Shown piece after piece: positions 13,820-25,160 of a stretch of DNA of 51,009 nucleotides (positions are counted from its first letter, which is position 1; each line of letters opens with the position of its first letter). Source of the stretch: Didymodactylos carnosus (lineage: Eukaryota > Rotifera > Eurotatoria > Philodinida > Philodinidae); the NCBI GenBank assembly GCA_905250885.1, contig CAJNOQ010000433.1, positions 1 to 51,009 on the forward strand, in the 5' to 3' direction. Made by a program: the position numbers and the translations under genes. Below the pieces are notes generated by a model that saw only the letters and a program-made list of their open reading frames with translations, was not told where the DNA came from and did not search any database.

Positions 13820-15236
13820 GAAAATCGCTGAGCATTTTCCATAATTATATAATAAAATAGAAAATCGAACTGGAAATGCGAACTCGAATTTTAAGAATTT
13901 TGAGAATTACTTATAGAAATTCCATTTCGGAACTTTGATTTACGCAAATTCGGGGAGAACTGAATTATTCTTTACTATCTCGGTATGCAACATGTCTTCA
14001 TACTGGCTATAGACTTACTATGTTCATCTTTTCTCTCACTAGTTCAGGTGACCATCTAGGCTAGATAACGATCACGACTCACTCTTTTTGGCATCTTCCC
14101 CTTCACCCGACATCTCCACTTCGGTACCTCCAGGTATTTGTTTAGAAAGATATGGATTCATTGAATAAACTCTTCGAAAATAGCTGACATAGAAAACACA
14201 TCAGAAATACATAAATAAAAAATTCAGGAACTATCAGCATGTGACTGTTTGAATACGTATAAATAAAAATCATAAGAAATCTAGATGGTGACCTAAACTA
14301 GTCAGAAAATAGCAGAGAACTCGCAAACAGGATGATAATAATGGGGCTTTACTCTCTTTTGACCTGTCTTAGTTATAACTATTTGTTTCATCAATAAATA
14401 AATAAAGTTTAAAAAAAAACAACTCGCAAACACATCATATACATCAATACACGTTATTATCATCCAGTGCATACCGAAATGAATTGCCAGCGAATGCGAA
14501 TTCATTTTATAGAAAATCCAATTCTCCGCGAATGTGTATTCTCCAAATTATGGGGGTCGCACATTTCTCGTGGTCATATAAAAAGCATTCGTCATTTCAG
14601 AATATTTTATTACGATCGCTATTTATTCCCGATTTCTGTTCACTGAGTTGTGCTATTCTTCCCGCGATCGCAGTCGAATCACTAACCTGCGATGATGCTA
14701 GATCTATGTTAACCAAGTCACGATTCTTATTCATTTCTATTTTATCATCAAAATTTAAAGTCAAGATCAAGGCTAACATTTGTCGACTTATTGTGATGTG
14801 ACAAAGCCTGGTATCATGCCGATTCATCAACTTATTAATTTTTTTTCTGACTGATCGACAACATTGGGGTGAGACGATGAAAGATGTTAGTGAGGCGCCG
14901 ACACTATAAAATATCGACGAAATAGGAAAAACAATTAACGTGTCGACGAATTGCGACGGAATCCAAATCTTTGGAAATTTTTCGAAAATCGAATGTGCTT
15001 TTCATATAACATACGTCTGAGGAGAATAAAAAGCTGAATGGCATATTGTCATGCGAGTCGGATCACTATTCTTTGTCATATCGTGACTGTAAAAAGAAAC
15101 TGTGATCGCGATGTGGTTTTAAAACTTGGAAAATTTTTTTTCACTGTAACGCGTCACGCCGCGACCTCGCCATTCGATTGTTACAAAAGATTGTTGCATC
15201 GTGATCGCAGAGTAGGAGCTTTTTGAGAAATAACAG
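13820..15236. other. Intergenic, no gene seen
   Basis: Both strands between 14300 and 14830 carry overlapping short open frames without family motifs. Nothing supports a gene. Several CG-containing words (GTGATCGC, GTCGAC) occur around 14870-15220, less AT-rich than the rest. Confidence 0.4.
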
Positions 15237-15545
15237 TAGTGAATGTACTTGGGCATATGTACCCTGCTACAAGAATGTTATAGATGCCTGCAAGTAAATT
15301 ATTACTTAGCGGGTACCTAAATATCATTCTTGTAAGCACATGTTGTTCTTTTATATATGTCTGAACGCGAAACAAAACGGTGGAAGAAAAAGAAATCTGG
15401 TACCTATGCTGCGTCCAACGCAAATGATTGAATATCTCTCAAGCAATATTTACTTGAAAAAAATTCAAGCACCTGTGACATTTATGTAGCAGGGTACCTA
15501 AGAAAAATAAAGTACTCGGGTACCTATCGTCAAGTACATTCACTA
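15237..15545. mobile_element. TA-flanked MITE with GGTACC-rich interior
   Basis: The ends are TAGTGAATGTACTTG (15237-15251) and its exact reverse complement (15531-15545). Reading the outermost TA on each side as target duplication leaves a 13 bp terminal inverted repeat, a Tc1/mariner-like arrangement. Inside each end lies GTACCCTGCTAC or its complement, and GGTACC or close variants recur along the element. There is no coding capacity, so it is a non-autonomous element of about 305 bp. Confidence 0.75.
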
Positions 15546-16602
15546 GGAAAAGCTAGTCATGATCTCGTCGCGATAATCACGATTTTTTAGCGATTACAGC
15601 GTGAATAAACCAAGAAAGTTGGCTTGGGAGAGTAAGCATAACAGGAGAGAACCCATTTCGCAAATCGCTTAGTTGTGCTATAAACTAGTTCACACATAAT
15701 ATGGCTAAATCAAACACAGACAGTAGAGACTCATCAACACAATTTTGCACACTGAATGATTATTATAGTGTAAGTACTTTTCATACTTATATAACTGCAA
15801 TGCTCAAGTCAAATTTTAGTGATTTTCTAGCTTTTGAGCATCTTTTTTGGGAATAATATGTGAAACGAGAGAGGGAGGGTTCAGAATTAGTCATCCGACA
15901 CAGAGTTTTCTGTAGCTGTGAAAGTATAGTAAAGATTAGTAGGATTTTGTTAGTGGATGGGCGTTGCCCCAGATTTTTTCAAAGTGGTAGAAATATAAGA
16001 AATTTTCGCATAGTGTGAATTATAAAACTTTTAGTGGGTGGGCTGACGACAAGTTTCTTAAAGACGAGATCGTTTCGCTGTACAACGTAACTCGTCACGC
16101 TGATTCGGAATATGTAGAAATCTCAAGACACGCTTCTTCAGAAAAAAACATCAAATTTTATATGATTTTGCACTTCATTTGTTATTGATAAAAAACCTAT
16201 GAAATGTGACTTTAGCGCACATTAACAGACCAAAAACAATTCAAAAAATATGTAATTACTTTCAGTGAGCCAGTTTCAACAAAACCTAGAAACGTAGAAC
16301 TGTCAAATACTTCTTTGTATAACCTTTAATTTAAACTTTTAATTAGGAAACACATGACCAAATCGGGCTGTGTCCATTGCTCGGTACTCCACAGAAGCAG
16401 GGAGATTATAGTAACGTAGGAGACGAAAAGAAGTGGACATGACTAAAATCAAGAACACAGAGGTCTATATCACAAATAAAAATAAAAAATAAAAAAAAAG
16501 AGAAAGAAAAGAAAGTGAATCACAAACACAATCAACAACAGCAAGATATGGAGTAGTGTTGAATAAGATTTTCTGTTCTGTTGCGGCGTGTGTGTCTAAG
16601 AC
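15546..16602. other. Intergenic, no gene seen
   Basis: No supported gene is found. An A-rich stretch lies at about 16474-16520. The region ends where the LINE tail becomes readable. Confidence 0.4.
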
Positions 16603-17086
16603 AGGAAATTATATAACGAGCTTTATTGGGTCACAATAGTGTATTTTTTTAAAGTCCTTAACGGCTTATCACCTTTATCTCGCTTCAATCTTACACAGTT
16701 TGATGTGAGTAGAAAATCCGGACGTCTATTACAGCATAACAGACAAGTTTTTATCCCATTTGCGCGCACTGAAACTCTTCTACAATCTGTTTTGTACAGG
16801 ACAGCTCGCGATTGGAACTCTCTCCCCAACACTGTAATTATCTCGCCAACAATAAAATCTTTCAAAACTAAACTGAGGCAGCACCTACAACTGTGAAAGG
16901 GGAAAAAAAAATAAAAATAAAAATAGGATAGAAAGGTGGCAATTTTTATAGATGTTTAAAACCTTTTTTGCTTTCCTGACAATATGTTTATGTATTGGTT
17001 AAATTTTTGTATTGTAATACTAAAGTTTACTCTTTTCTGTCCAAAACTGCTGTTGTCGAAATAAAAATCAATCAATCAATCAATCA
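16603..17086 (+). mobile_element. 5'-truncated non-LTR retrotransposon with (CAAT)n tail
   Basis: A frame of about 98 codons, ending at the TGA 16894-16896, matches the C-terminal end of LINE reverse-transcriptase ORFs: VYFFKVLNGLSPLSRF, then LYRTARDWNSLPNTVI and IKSFKTKLRQHL. A 3'UTR of about 170 bp follows and ends in tandem AATC units at 17066-17086, typical of the short 3' repeats of CR1/L2-type elements. The catalytic core is absent. The 5' limit is set only by loss of the open frame, and no target-site duplication could be confirmed. Confidence 0.75.
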
Positions 17087-17143
17087 CATTCAATAGTCCA
17101 GGAACGGGTACCAATAGTTAAACAATAACCGTTAAACAAGGAA

Positions 17144-17794
17144 ATGTCTGACATTCATAGTAAACAAGCAAATCACAACGACAGAAAAGATCATGACGAA
17201 GCTCTGAAACACTTGAATTTACAATCGCTTGAGCAGATAAACCAGATCAATTTACATAAAAATTTGCTCATTTACTATGGCAACATCGTTGATGTGAAAG
17301 CGGATGCCATAGTGAATACAGCGAATGAAGGGTTGCTCGGAGGTGGTGGACTTGATTTTCTGGTACATAGCCTGGCTGGAGAAGAGCTCAAACAATTTTG
17401 CTCCCAAGTGCCAGCTGATGACCAAGGTGTTAGATGTTGTACTGGACATTGTGTAATTACGTCTGGATTCAAGTCAAATTATAAATATATAATTCATACT
17501 GTTGGGCCTTATTTAGATGAAAATAATAAGCCTCAGCCTAAACTACTTGCTGACTGTTATAAAAACTCATTCCAAGCAGGAATTCAGCATAACTGTACCA
17601 GCATTGTGTTCCCATGCATTTCAACAGGATACTATGGTTATCCAATGTTAGAGGCAGCTATTATTTCAATTGAAACGTTAAATCAATGTTTGCAACAGTG
17701 TCAAAAGTCGAATGTCATCGTGACCATTGCTGTGTTCAATGATCTCGAGCAAAAAATCTATACAAAACTACAAGGAGAGATGCTCGATGCATAA
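17144..17794 (+). CDS. Macro-domain (MacroD-like) ADP-ribose-binding protein
   Basis: Single exon, 216 residues. The macro fold covers about residues 43-212: YYGNIVDVKADAIVNTAN, LLGGGGLDFLVHSLAG, YIIHTVGP and the phosphate loop FPCISTGYYGYP. The best relatives by motif are MacroD-type hydrolases that remove ADP-ribose from acidic residues or deacetylate O-acetyl-ADP-ribose. The catalytic-region Asn (NTAN), Gly-rich loop and VH are kept, but the adenine-contacting Asp of the usual GDI motif is Asn here (GNI), so activity is uncertain. The N-terminal 40 residues are Asn/His/Gln-rich. There is no pyrimidine-rich acceptor before the ATG and no intron, and the sequence is visibly less AT-rich than FNTB or XPC. 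The start lies 57 bp after a LINE tail. An AATAAA follows at 17858. It could be a horizontally acquired gene or a retrocopy. Confidence 0.88.
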   Translation: MSDIHSKQANHNDRKDHDEALKHLNLQSLEQINQINLHKNLLIYYGNIVDVKADAIVNTANEGLLGGGGLDFLVHSLAGEELKQFCSQVPADDQGVRCCTGHCVITSGFKSNYKYIIHTVGPYLDENNKPQPKLLADCYKNSFQAGIQHNCTSIVFPCISTGYYGYPMLEAAIISIETLNQCLQQCQKSNVIVTIAVFNDLEQKIYTKLQGEMLDA

Positions 17795-17857
17795 ATCTGA
17801 AACTTGACATGAAGCTGACTTGAATTTAAACGGTTTCAGATGGGATAAGGAAATCAA

Positions 17858-17863
17858 AATAAA
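17858..17863 (+). other. Candidate polyadenylation signal of the macro gene
   Basis: AATAAA lies 64 bases downstream of the macro-domain stop codon. In AT-rich DNA this hexamer is common, so the assignment is tentative. Confidence 0.4.
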
Positions 17864-18416
17864 TGATAAAGGATTCAAAGATATGTTGTTTGAGAGCTAG
17901 GTTGACAGTTATATTCCCAAAAAAAGGTTCGAAGAGGGAACTGTAGTCGGAAATTTTGCTAATAAGTTAGAGAATATCGAAGAACTATCTAAAAACTTTT
18001 TCTCAGTCGAAGTTACTGCTTCTCCTAAAATATCTTCACTTTTCACTTTCTTTACCTGGAAAAAGAAAGTGTCTGTTTGTTTGTCTGTCTTATTTAACAT
18101 ACCTGGACTTTCTCCATCAGATTTAACAAACACTTTAGCGAATGTGGATACACAAGACATAATAACTTGAGTAACTATCTGAGTTAATTGATCAACTTTT
18201 GGTGATACAAGATCGATTTTTGCATTTAGCATACGTATTTGAAGTCATGATCATTATTTTTCACTGCTTGTTTGTGTTGTAGTTGTACAACGTCCAGACG
18301 AAAGAATCTTGAATTTTGAACGCGAAAGATGAATACAATGTCAATAAAAAATGCAAAAACAAGAGAAGCCTTAGTACGTTTCCTCTTTCTAATTAAAAAT
18401 AAATCAAGAAAGATAG
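17864..18416 (-). other. Degenerate coding-like stretch on the minus strand
   Basis: Minus-strand frames at 17909-18232 and 18226-18507 abut in different frames and together read like one decayed protein (VVQLQHKQAVKNNDHDF, then VDQLTQIVTQVIMSCVSTF). A GT...TTTCCAG intron-like segment lies at about 18057-18103, but removing it leads quickly to a stop. No family is recognised. It could be a broken transposon ORF or chance. Confidence 0.25.
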
Positions 18417-19105
18417 AGTGAGGAGGGTCTTTCCGCGCAGGTTCGCCCACTATTATATTCACTATTAGCCGCGAAAACTTCACTTTGCCCATCGTGTAGA
18501 GCATCAAAAATAATCTAAAGGTCTCGCTTACGCTTTTTTGAAAAAACGTGTGGAAAGTGGTTTTCTAGACACCTGAAGTTTTTGGTGAGGGTGAAACGGA
18601 AGTCGGTGAAAATGAACGAAACATCGCATAATTATACATCAAATTGTAGCTCTTGACGAATTGATTCTAATGGTGAAGGAATTTGGTCTTGATCTAACTT
18701 TACGTTCGAGTGACGCTCCATTTACTTGAAAAATTTCTGAAGTTTGACCTCGATTTTCTCCTAAACTCTCCGAAAATTTTTCGAGATTTTTTCAGAATAG
18801 GAACTATTTAGTCGAATCTATAACTTTGCCCATACAACTATCCTCGACACTTTGCATTTTGAGGATATGCATTTGAGGACCCCCCTATTCTGAAAAAATC
18901 TCGAAAAATTTTCGGAGAGTTTAGGAGAAAATCGAGGTCAAACTTCAGAAATTTTTCAAGTAAATGGAGCGTCACTCGAATGTAAAGTTAGATCAAGACC
19001 AATTATTTTTGATGCTCTACACGATGGGCAAAGTGAAGTTTTCGCGGCAAGATGCTCTGTATAAAGTGGGCGGACCTGTGTGGAAGCACCCAGGAGGATC
19101 TGAGA
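18417..19105. mobile_element. Foldback element with unequal arms
   Basis: The arm at 18469-18800 is the near-exact reverse complement of 18885-19047, except that the left arm holds 169 extra bases (18515-18683) absent from the right. The loop is 84 bp. Weaker inverted similarity continues outward to about 18417 and 19105 (GCAGGTTCGCCCACT versus ACAGGTCCGCCCACT). There is no coding capacity beyond accidental frames. This is a non-autonomous foldback element, with an insertion in one arm or a deletion in the other. Confidence 0.7.
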
Positions 19106-19311
19106 TCATGTCCAACGTCTAGTCCCAACGTAATCTAAATAAAAAGTGGTGTAACCAGTACATTAGAGAATTAGGTACTTTTGCAGCACTGCATCAAATT
19201 TGATGAAAAGAAGGTGGTATATGCAGAATTTCTCGGTGAATCCGACAGCAGGTTCCTTGTAATTCTATTTTGACTTCTTCTCCGACGTCGACACAATCTA
19301 CTTGATTTTCG

Positions 19312-19374
19312 CCTAAATTTTGGTTCTCTCCTTGATTAAGAAAAAAGGCGCCAATGAAAGAACCAAAATTTAGG
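19312..19374. repeat. 16 bp perfect inverted repeat
   Basis: CCTAAATTTTGGTTCT at 19312-19327 and its exact complement at 19359-19374 flank 31 bases. It may be a remnant of the adjoining foldback element or an independent hairpin. Confidence 0.7.
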
Positions 19375-20312
19375 ATGATGTTTATATCATTTTGGTTATC
19401 TCCTCTTGTGTGATCTTCAGGCTGTTCTTGGGAAATCGGTTGTACATTGTCAGAGTGGTTCGAAGTCTATCGATCTCATTTTCCAAACCATGAGTACTAA
19501 GACGCTGAGGAGCGACTTTGGATCTTTACGATCACTATACAATAGACTACTTTCTCGTCGACGAAGTTTTGCTTCAGGAAGAAGCCCTAGATTGAGATTG
19601 ATGCTCTACTCCTTTCTTCAGTTATTTTTCTCTCAGTTAATGTGATAGTCTTTCCTAATTTTTTCAGACGTAAATGTTGAATTCAGACACATTAAAATAA
19701 CCTTTCAAGTGTTTCATCGTTTAATTATGTTTTTAGATTAAGCGTCAAGCAGTACACTTATAGAACGTTATTTTTCAAAACTCAGCTTAGTTTTGAGTTT
19801 GAAAGGAGAAACTGAATCTAATTGTATAGTTAATAAGCTGAGTAATGTATTTGTAAAAGTTCTAGGGAGTCGTTAGGAATAAGAAAATCTAGTTTTTAAC
19901 AGATAAGTACGTTTGTATGAGTTGTATACTTCCGTTAAAAAAGAAAATATTTTGTTGAATTCTTTTCTCCTATGAAAATAGAAGAAATCGTACTAATGAG
20001 AAAATAATGTTGTGTATAACATAATCGGTGTTCAACCCATTGTGACAGAAGTAAAGAATGGGAACTTTTTTCACATGCATCTAATTATGATATTTTTCAA
20101 GTAAACAAGATATCATACGCTTTTTGCCTATATATGGTTTCATACTTTTATATGGATCATTAGCAGTCGAAGGTTACCATATTTATGATAAAATACCTGA
20201 GGAACAAACATAATAATTGAGATGCTGATATATTTCAAAAAATGAAAGTAGACAATATCGAAGCAAACTTTCGTTTATTGTTACAGACATATCATCTACA
20301 GAACACGGTCAA

Positions 20313-20336
20313 AATAATAATAATAATAATAATAAT
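20313..20336. repeat. (AAT)n microsatellite
   Basis: Eight consecutive AAT units are read directly. Confidence 0.85.
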
Positions 20337-22935
20337 CGTCAATTTAGAGACTCACTTAAATCTGTATGATGTATTTATTAATCTATGAATAATGGTCTAT
20401 TGATGTTATTAAATGTGACAGCTGCTCATTTGTCTACACGTATATATATATAGTTGCGGTTCAATTAAATACAGTTTACAATAAAAAAATAGTTTAGTTC
20501 ATGACAATAATCATGAAAAAACAAATTTGATTATATACTGGCATAGACTGATGTAGGAATCGAATACGAAAGATTTATGGAAAGAACCATTTACAATCAC
20601 AATATTCATTTTATTTCGTACGTATTCTCTCTAGAATGGAATAGAATATATCTTCTATTGAGAAAGCGTACCTTGAGCGTATGGATGTCATTCAGATTTA
20701 AAACATTATCACACTGTTTCAAATGGTACTTAAATAATTAAAAATAAAAATAGAATAAATCATTCAATTTTATACCTAATAAGACGTAAGAAATATTAAA
20801 AAGTTTTGCTTAAAAATTCTGTCGAAAACTTGAAGAAACTCTTAATTTCTTATTTCTATAAAAAATTTCCTTGAAATTATTAACGTAGTAAATTGAGTTA
20901 TGCATCAACAGTTTTCATATAACTGTTTATTAATGAATTTCATCAACAAGACTAACTTTACCGATAGAGTACGCAAATTAAATGTCAAATTAATACTTTA
21001 CATAGTTTCATATAATTCGACCATATTAGCTTTTTTAACAAATATCATGAAAAAAGGTTCAATTTATCTTTATCAAACGTCTTTGTGTGTTGATGAGCTA
21101 AATGATGCATATTCATTCATCATCACTGCATAGTCGAGAGATAAAACTAAGAACGAAACAAATCTGTCATCATTTTGAAAATAAAAACAGATACATATTA
21201 AACTACAATGACCTTATTCATATTTTCTTTTTCTCTATTGTGTGTAAAGAGGAGGTTTATCTAAACTGGGGCACACTTTTTTCTCATATCTAAATTGTTC
21301 AATAGCGTACAAGTAATATTATATAGTCTTTTTTACACTTCTCTTCCTATTCGTTTCAAACTCACATACACACACACACATATATATACGTTTTTCTAGT
21401 TTGCTTTACATTCTATATTACAAATTATAAATTAACATACATCAAACAGATATTGTTTTGTTTTTTACATTCTCCTAGTTTGAAAAATGATTCATTATGT
21501 TGGATCGACCGGATCATAATGCTCAATTCTCATTTATTTCAAAGATTTTAGGTTACTCTTTTTTGTTTAATGATAAAAATTTGCTTCACTTCCAACAGAA
21601 TTTCCAGCCTGACTAAAATGGTACAATAATATATATTAATAAAACAACCGTATCCAATCCTGTCATCATCATTGACACACATATGGTACCATTACAAATA
21701 GTGTTCAAGTAGCTGCGGTAAAAAAAATGTGTCTTTTGTTTCACAGAACATGTTCTGGTTGTCTTCTTCTACTATGACCGCACTCGTATCCAGAAAAGGA
21801 GAAAAGAAAAAACCCACAATTCATTGAACAATAACGTCTTTTTTTTCTTCTTTTCTTTTTACATATGCAAGTTCATTCTAGCTTTGTCTCATCTAGAATA
21901 ACTACACGTTGTAGATAATAGTCTAACTATATGTTTTTTTTGCTATTCTTCTTTTCTTTCACCAATCGTTCAATACGCCTAAAAAAAATAAGAAGAAAAT
22001 AACTAAAATGTCAAACGAATCAAGTGTGTTTGTAAAACGAGAAAGAAAAAAAAGAACGTTTTTTTTATAAACTAATCTATTTGTGTATCAAATAATCAAT
22101 AAAAAAAAGAAAAAAATTATTCTAATCAATCATAAAAAGTAGGACAAGTTTCTGACGTCTGTCTTAAAGTTAAGATAAGTCGCATTTGCTCATATTTTGT
22201 TATTTAAAATATTCTTTACCGTTTAACCAGTTTTCAAGTGTAACAGATACTAATCAACGATACTCGGTGAATACTAGACTTTTTCGTGTATTTTCTAATC
22301 AAAATTTAAATACTTTGTTAATACCTGTTTTAAATATTCAGATTTTGAGATATATTAGATTTTGAACAAAAAATTTTGTTCAGCTGTGATTTTAAACAAT
22401 ATTTTTAAAGACAAACTTTAACTTTGGACTTATAGGTTTTCTTTCTAATTTTTGAGTAGTGTATTCTCTTTATACAAACCACTTTTTTAAGAAATACAAT
22501 ATAATAGAATAATTGTGTCAATTAATACCTTGATCACCTATTTGATCTCATCATAACGGTAGAAAAGTTTTGTTGGAATAAAACATGTGAGTTCCTGAGA
22601 CATTTTTAAAATTTTCATTACATACCTTCTCGAAACAAAGAGACTAAGAGATTGTAATCAAATTGCATCTTGTCTTTTGAATTTGATTCATTGATACAAA
22701 AAATTTGATAGTTTATAAAATTTGTTTTTTTTTGTCAAATTTATCATTGTAGTCAATCTTTGTTTAATCTATGTGTCGTATCATTAAGTTTGAAGCCTTG
22801 GGCTCTGATAAATGTATATAACAGCTGTCGGTTTACCTTAAAGATTTCATGTCAAACAATCAATTAATGAATTTTATTAATTTTTCAAAGTACTAACCGC
22901 TAGTTGACAACTAAATGATAATAGAATCGTAACAT

Positions 22936-23220
22936 CTCACCTGAGATACAATCCACATTTTAATCAAATATCTCAGTTGAGAAATCACTATTTCTGCAAA
23001 AATATTTGATTCTCAACTGAGATACATTTTATATCTGAGAGATTATTATCCTGATGGGGATGGCGTGGTGGTTTGTGAGTAACTATTTTATATATCAGTC
23101 TAAACAGAAGAATCCGTCAGATATAAAATGTACCTCAGTTGAAAACCCAATATTTTTTGCAGAAATATTGGTTTCTCAACTGGGATACTTGATTAAAACT
23201 TGGATTGTATCTCAATTGAG
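22936..23220. mobile_element. Foldback MITE with repeated CTCARYTGAG palindromes
   Basis: The arms at 22936-23037 and 23118-23220 are inverted copies with scattered mismatches, around an 80 bp loop. Each arm is itself a hairpin, because CTCAGTTGAG recurs as its complement CTCAACTGAG about 40 bases away. Six copies or near-copies of the decamer are spread across the element (near 22936, 22972, 23012, 23144, 23175 and 23211). There are no coding frames of note. The size and structure fit a non-autonomous element. Confidence 0.72.
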
Positions 23221-23859
23221 TCTAAATCAACAGAATGAACGCAAATACAAGTACAAACTATTTCAGCGACGTAAAATTTGCATCCACCCATACCTTTGTT
23301 ATGGTGGGTTACCACTTTGTTATGAGCTTCCAAGCTAGTTTAAGTTAGCTCGGCTGTGTTACCTGCAATTACCTGTACATAAGTTTTCTTCTGCTTGAGG
23401 TGATAAATGACCTGTGATTTATTGTACGAACGATTATTATTGATAATTTTTGAAAATATCGATAAAATGTTAATATTATCATAAAAAGATTGGTATAGCT
23501 CAAAATATTGATTTACAAGCAGAATAATATTTATTTTATTCGAACTACTTGAATATCGTACGTAGAAAGTAATATTTTTGACATCAGGTTATGTAAGAAT
23601 TTTTCTTATTATTAAAGGTCCCTATTTTTTTAATATACTAACTCTCTCTCCCTTCTTTCTCACCCGATTTTTCGATCATATTTTAATAGTTCAATAAAAA
23701 ATATATCGATAGTAGATTGATATGTCTATGTATGCAAAAGAGCGAGTAATAAACACTTTAAACAAAATAATAAATGCTCATATGTAAGAGCTATCAATAA
23801 TGTTAAAAATGAGTACATCTATTTACTTTTTTTTCACTTGTTTTTTTCTTGAATACAGT
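23221..23859. other. Intergenic, no gene seen
   Basis: AT-rich spacer between two foldback elements. No coding, RNA or repeat feature is recognised. Confidence 0.4.
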
Positions 23860-24200
23860 GCGACCACGTAACTCTACTATTGAAGTGAAATATCGTAACG
23901 AAATTTTGACATTTTGTATTTCTTATTGTTTTTCAACTTTAAAATGCGTAACATCCAGCATTATAGAGCAAGCTTGTCTGCAAATGATCTATCTGTAGGA
24001 TCTTTTATTTAAAAAATACAAAGAAAATATCATACGGCTCGTTTGAAAAGAGTATGTAGGATTTTCTAAAACGTACAGAGTCCAAAGATATCTCAGAAAA
24101 GCTTGCTACATGGCTCTAGCTATTTTTTTCTATTCGAAAAGAACAAAACATTAAAACTTTGTTACAGCATTTTATTTAGTTAGCAGAGTTAGGTGGTCGC
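23860..24200. mobile_element. Degenerate foldback MITE, TAACTCT-core family
   Basis: The ends are GCGACCACGTAACTCTACTA and the complement of GCGACCACCTAACTCTGCTA. Inverted similarity continues inward (GTAACnAAnTTTTnAnnTTTTGT) and again around AGCAAGCTT in the two inner parts. The arms are roughly 60-130 bp with many mismatches, so this is an older copy than the one at 48039-48438, with which it shares the TAACTCTGCTA core. No target duplication could be confirmed. Confidence 0.6.
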
Positions 24201-25160
24201 GTCCAATAGATAATATCTATAAATAATGGTTTGACGTGCAATGTTTAATTATAGATCAAGACACGAGAGAGTTTATATTGCGGACACACTATAAGTTCCA
24301 CGTATATACATGTGCAATGTCTAATATAAATTGGATTTTATCTTTTTCTTCTTCGTTTTGAACATCATACTGTACAAACGCGTTCAGAACAAAAAGAACA
24401 TTTGTCCTTCTATTTTTTCGACGTGTTTTCTTTCTTTCTTTCTTTCTCTTTCTTTCCTTAACCTATAAAAAAGAAAATCGATCATTTATTTTTTTTAACA
24501 TAGCTCAATTTAGTACCACTACTACCATCCAAAATCTCGTTTACGATGGGATAGCAGAGAGAAACGAAATGAAAAGAAAATTTTGAACATATGCGATAGT
24601 ATATAGATTAATATACATACATAGACAATGCTCTCATTTTTTTTTTCTCTCGCTTTTGCTTCTTCTAATACACTTATTTCTTTTTTTTTCCTGTAGAGGA
24701 TATATGCGGTATATATCGTTGTATGTATATGTTTTTGAACTATACATGCACAATAAACGCGTTGTCTGTTATTCAAAAAAAAATTTTTTTTTTTTTTCTT
24801 ATTGTTGAACTAATGCACAACAAGTGACTTTATAATGTAGGTAAAACACTAGATTATTCTGATAAGTAAGAGTCTCAAGTGGCTTACGTCAAGTTTTCTA
24901 ATCAGAGTGTAGAATTATGTGTACGTTTGCCGTTAAAATGTAGGCAACAGCACTCTTTAATATATTGATGATTCAATGAACCTTCTTTACTTTAATGATA
25001 TAATAGACTAAAGTGAGTTTGATTCAAAACATCAGAAATAGTTGTGAAACTTCTTTTTAATATCGAATAGTTAACATTGAAAGTTTGAAACGGATATTTT
25101 AAAATTTAAAGGTATTTTTTAAAATTATAGAAACATAAAACTGTTAAATTTTAATTTGTT
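24201..25160. other. 5' flank of the cadherin gene, no gene seen
   Basis: Contains a pyrimidine (TTTC)n tract at about 24428-24456, long T runs and AT-rich sequence. It may include the cadherin promoter, but no element can be pinned down. Confidence 0.4.

Larger units (their letters stand above)
19106..22935. other. Intergenic, no gene seen
   Basis: Holds a small inverted repeat (19312-19374), an AAT microsatellite near 20313-20336, a CA repeat near 21366-21380 and many A/T runs. The open frames near 20900-21290 are AT-rich, overlap each other and show no domain. Confidence 0.45.

Noticed and set aside
14302-14830. Several overlapping frames on both strands
   Set aside because: They overlap each other on opposite strands and show no domain, signal peptide or splice pattern.
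17252-17472. Two minus-strand frames inside the macro gene
   Set aside because: Shadows of the conserved plus-strand macro-domain frame.
20900-21293. Two overlapping plus-strand frames
   Set aside because: AT-driven composition, mutual overlap and no conserved motif.
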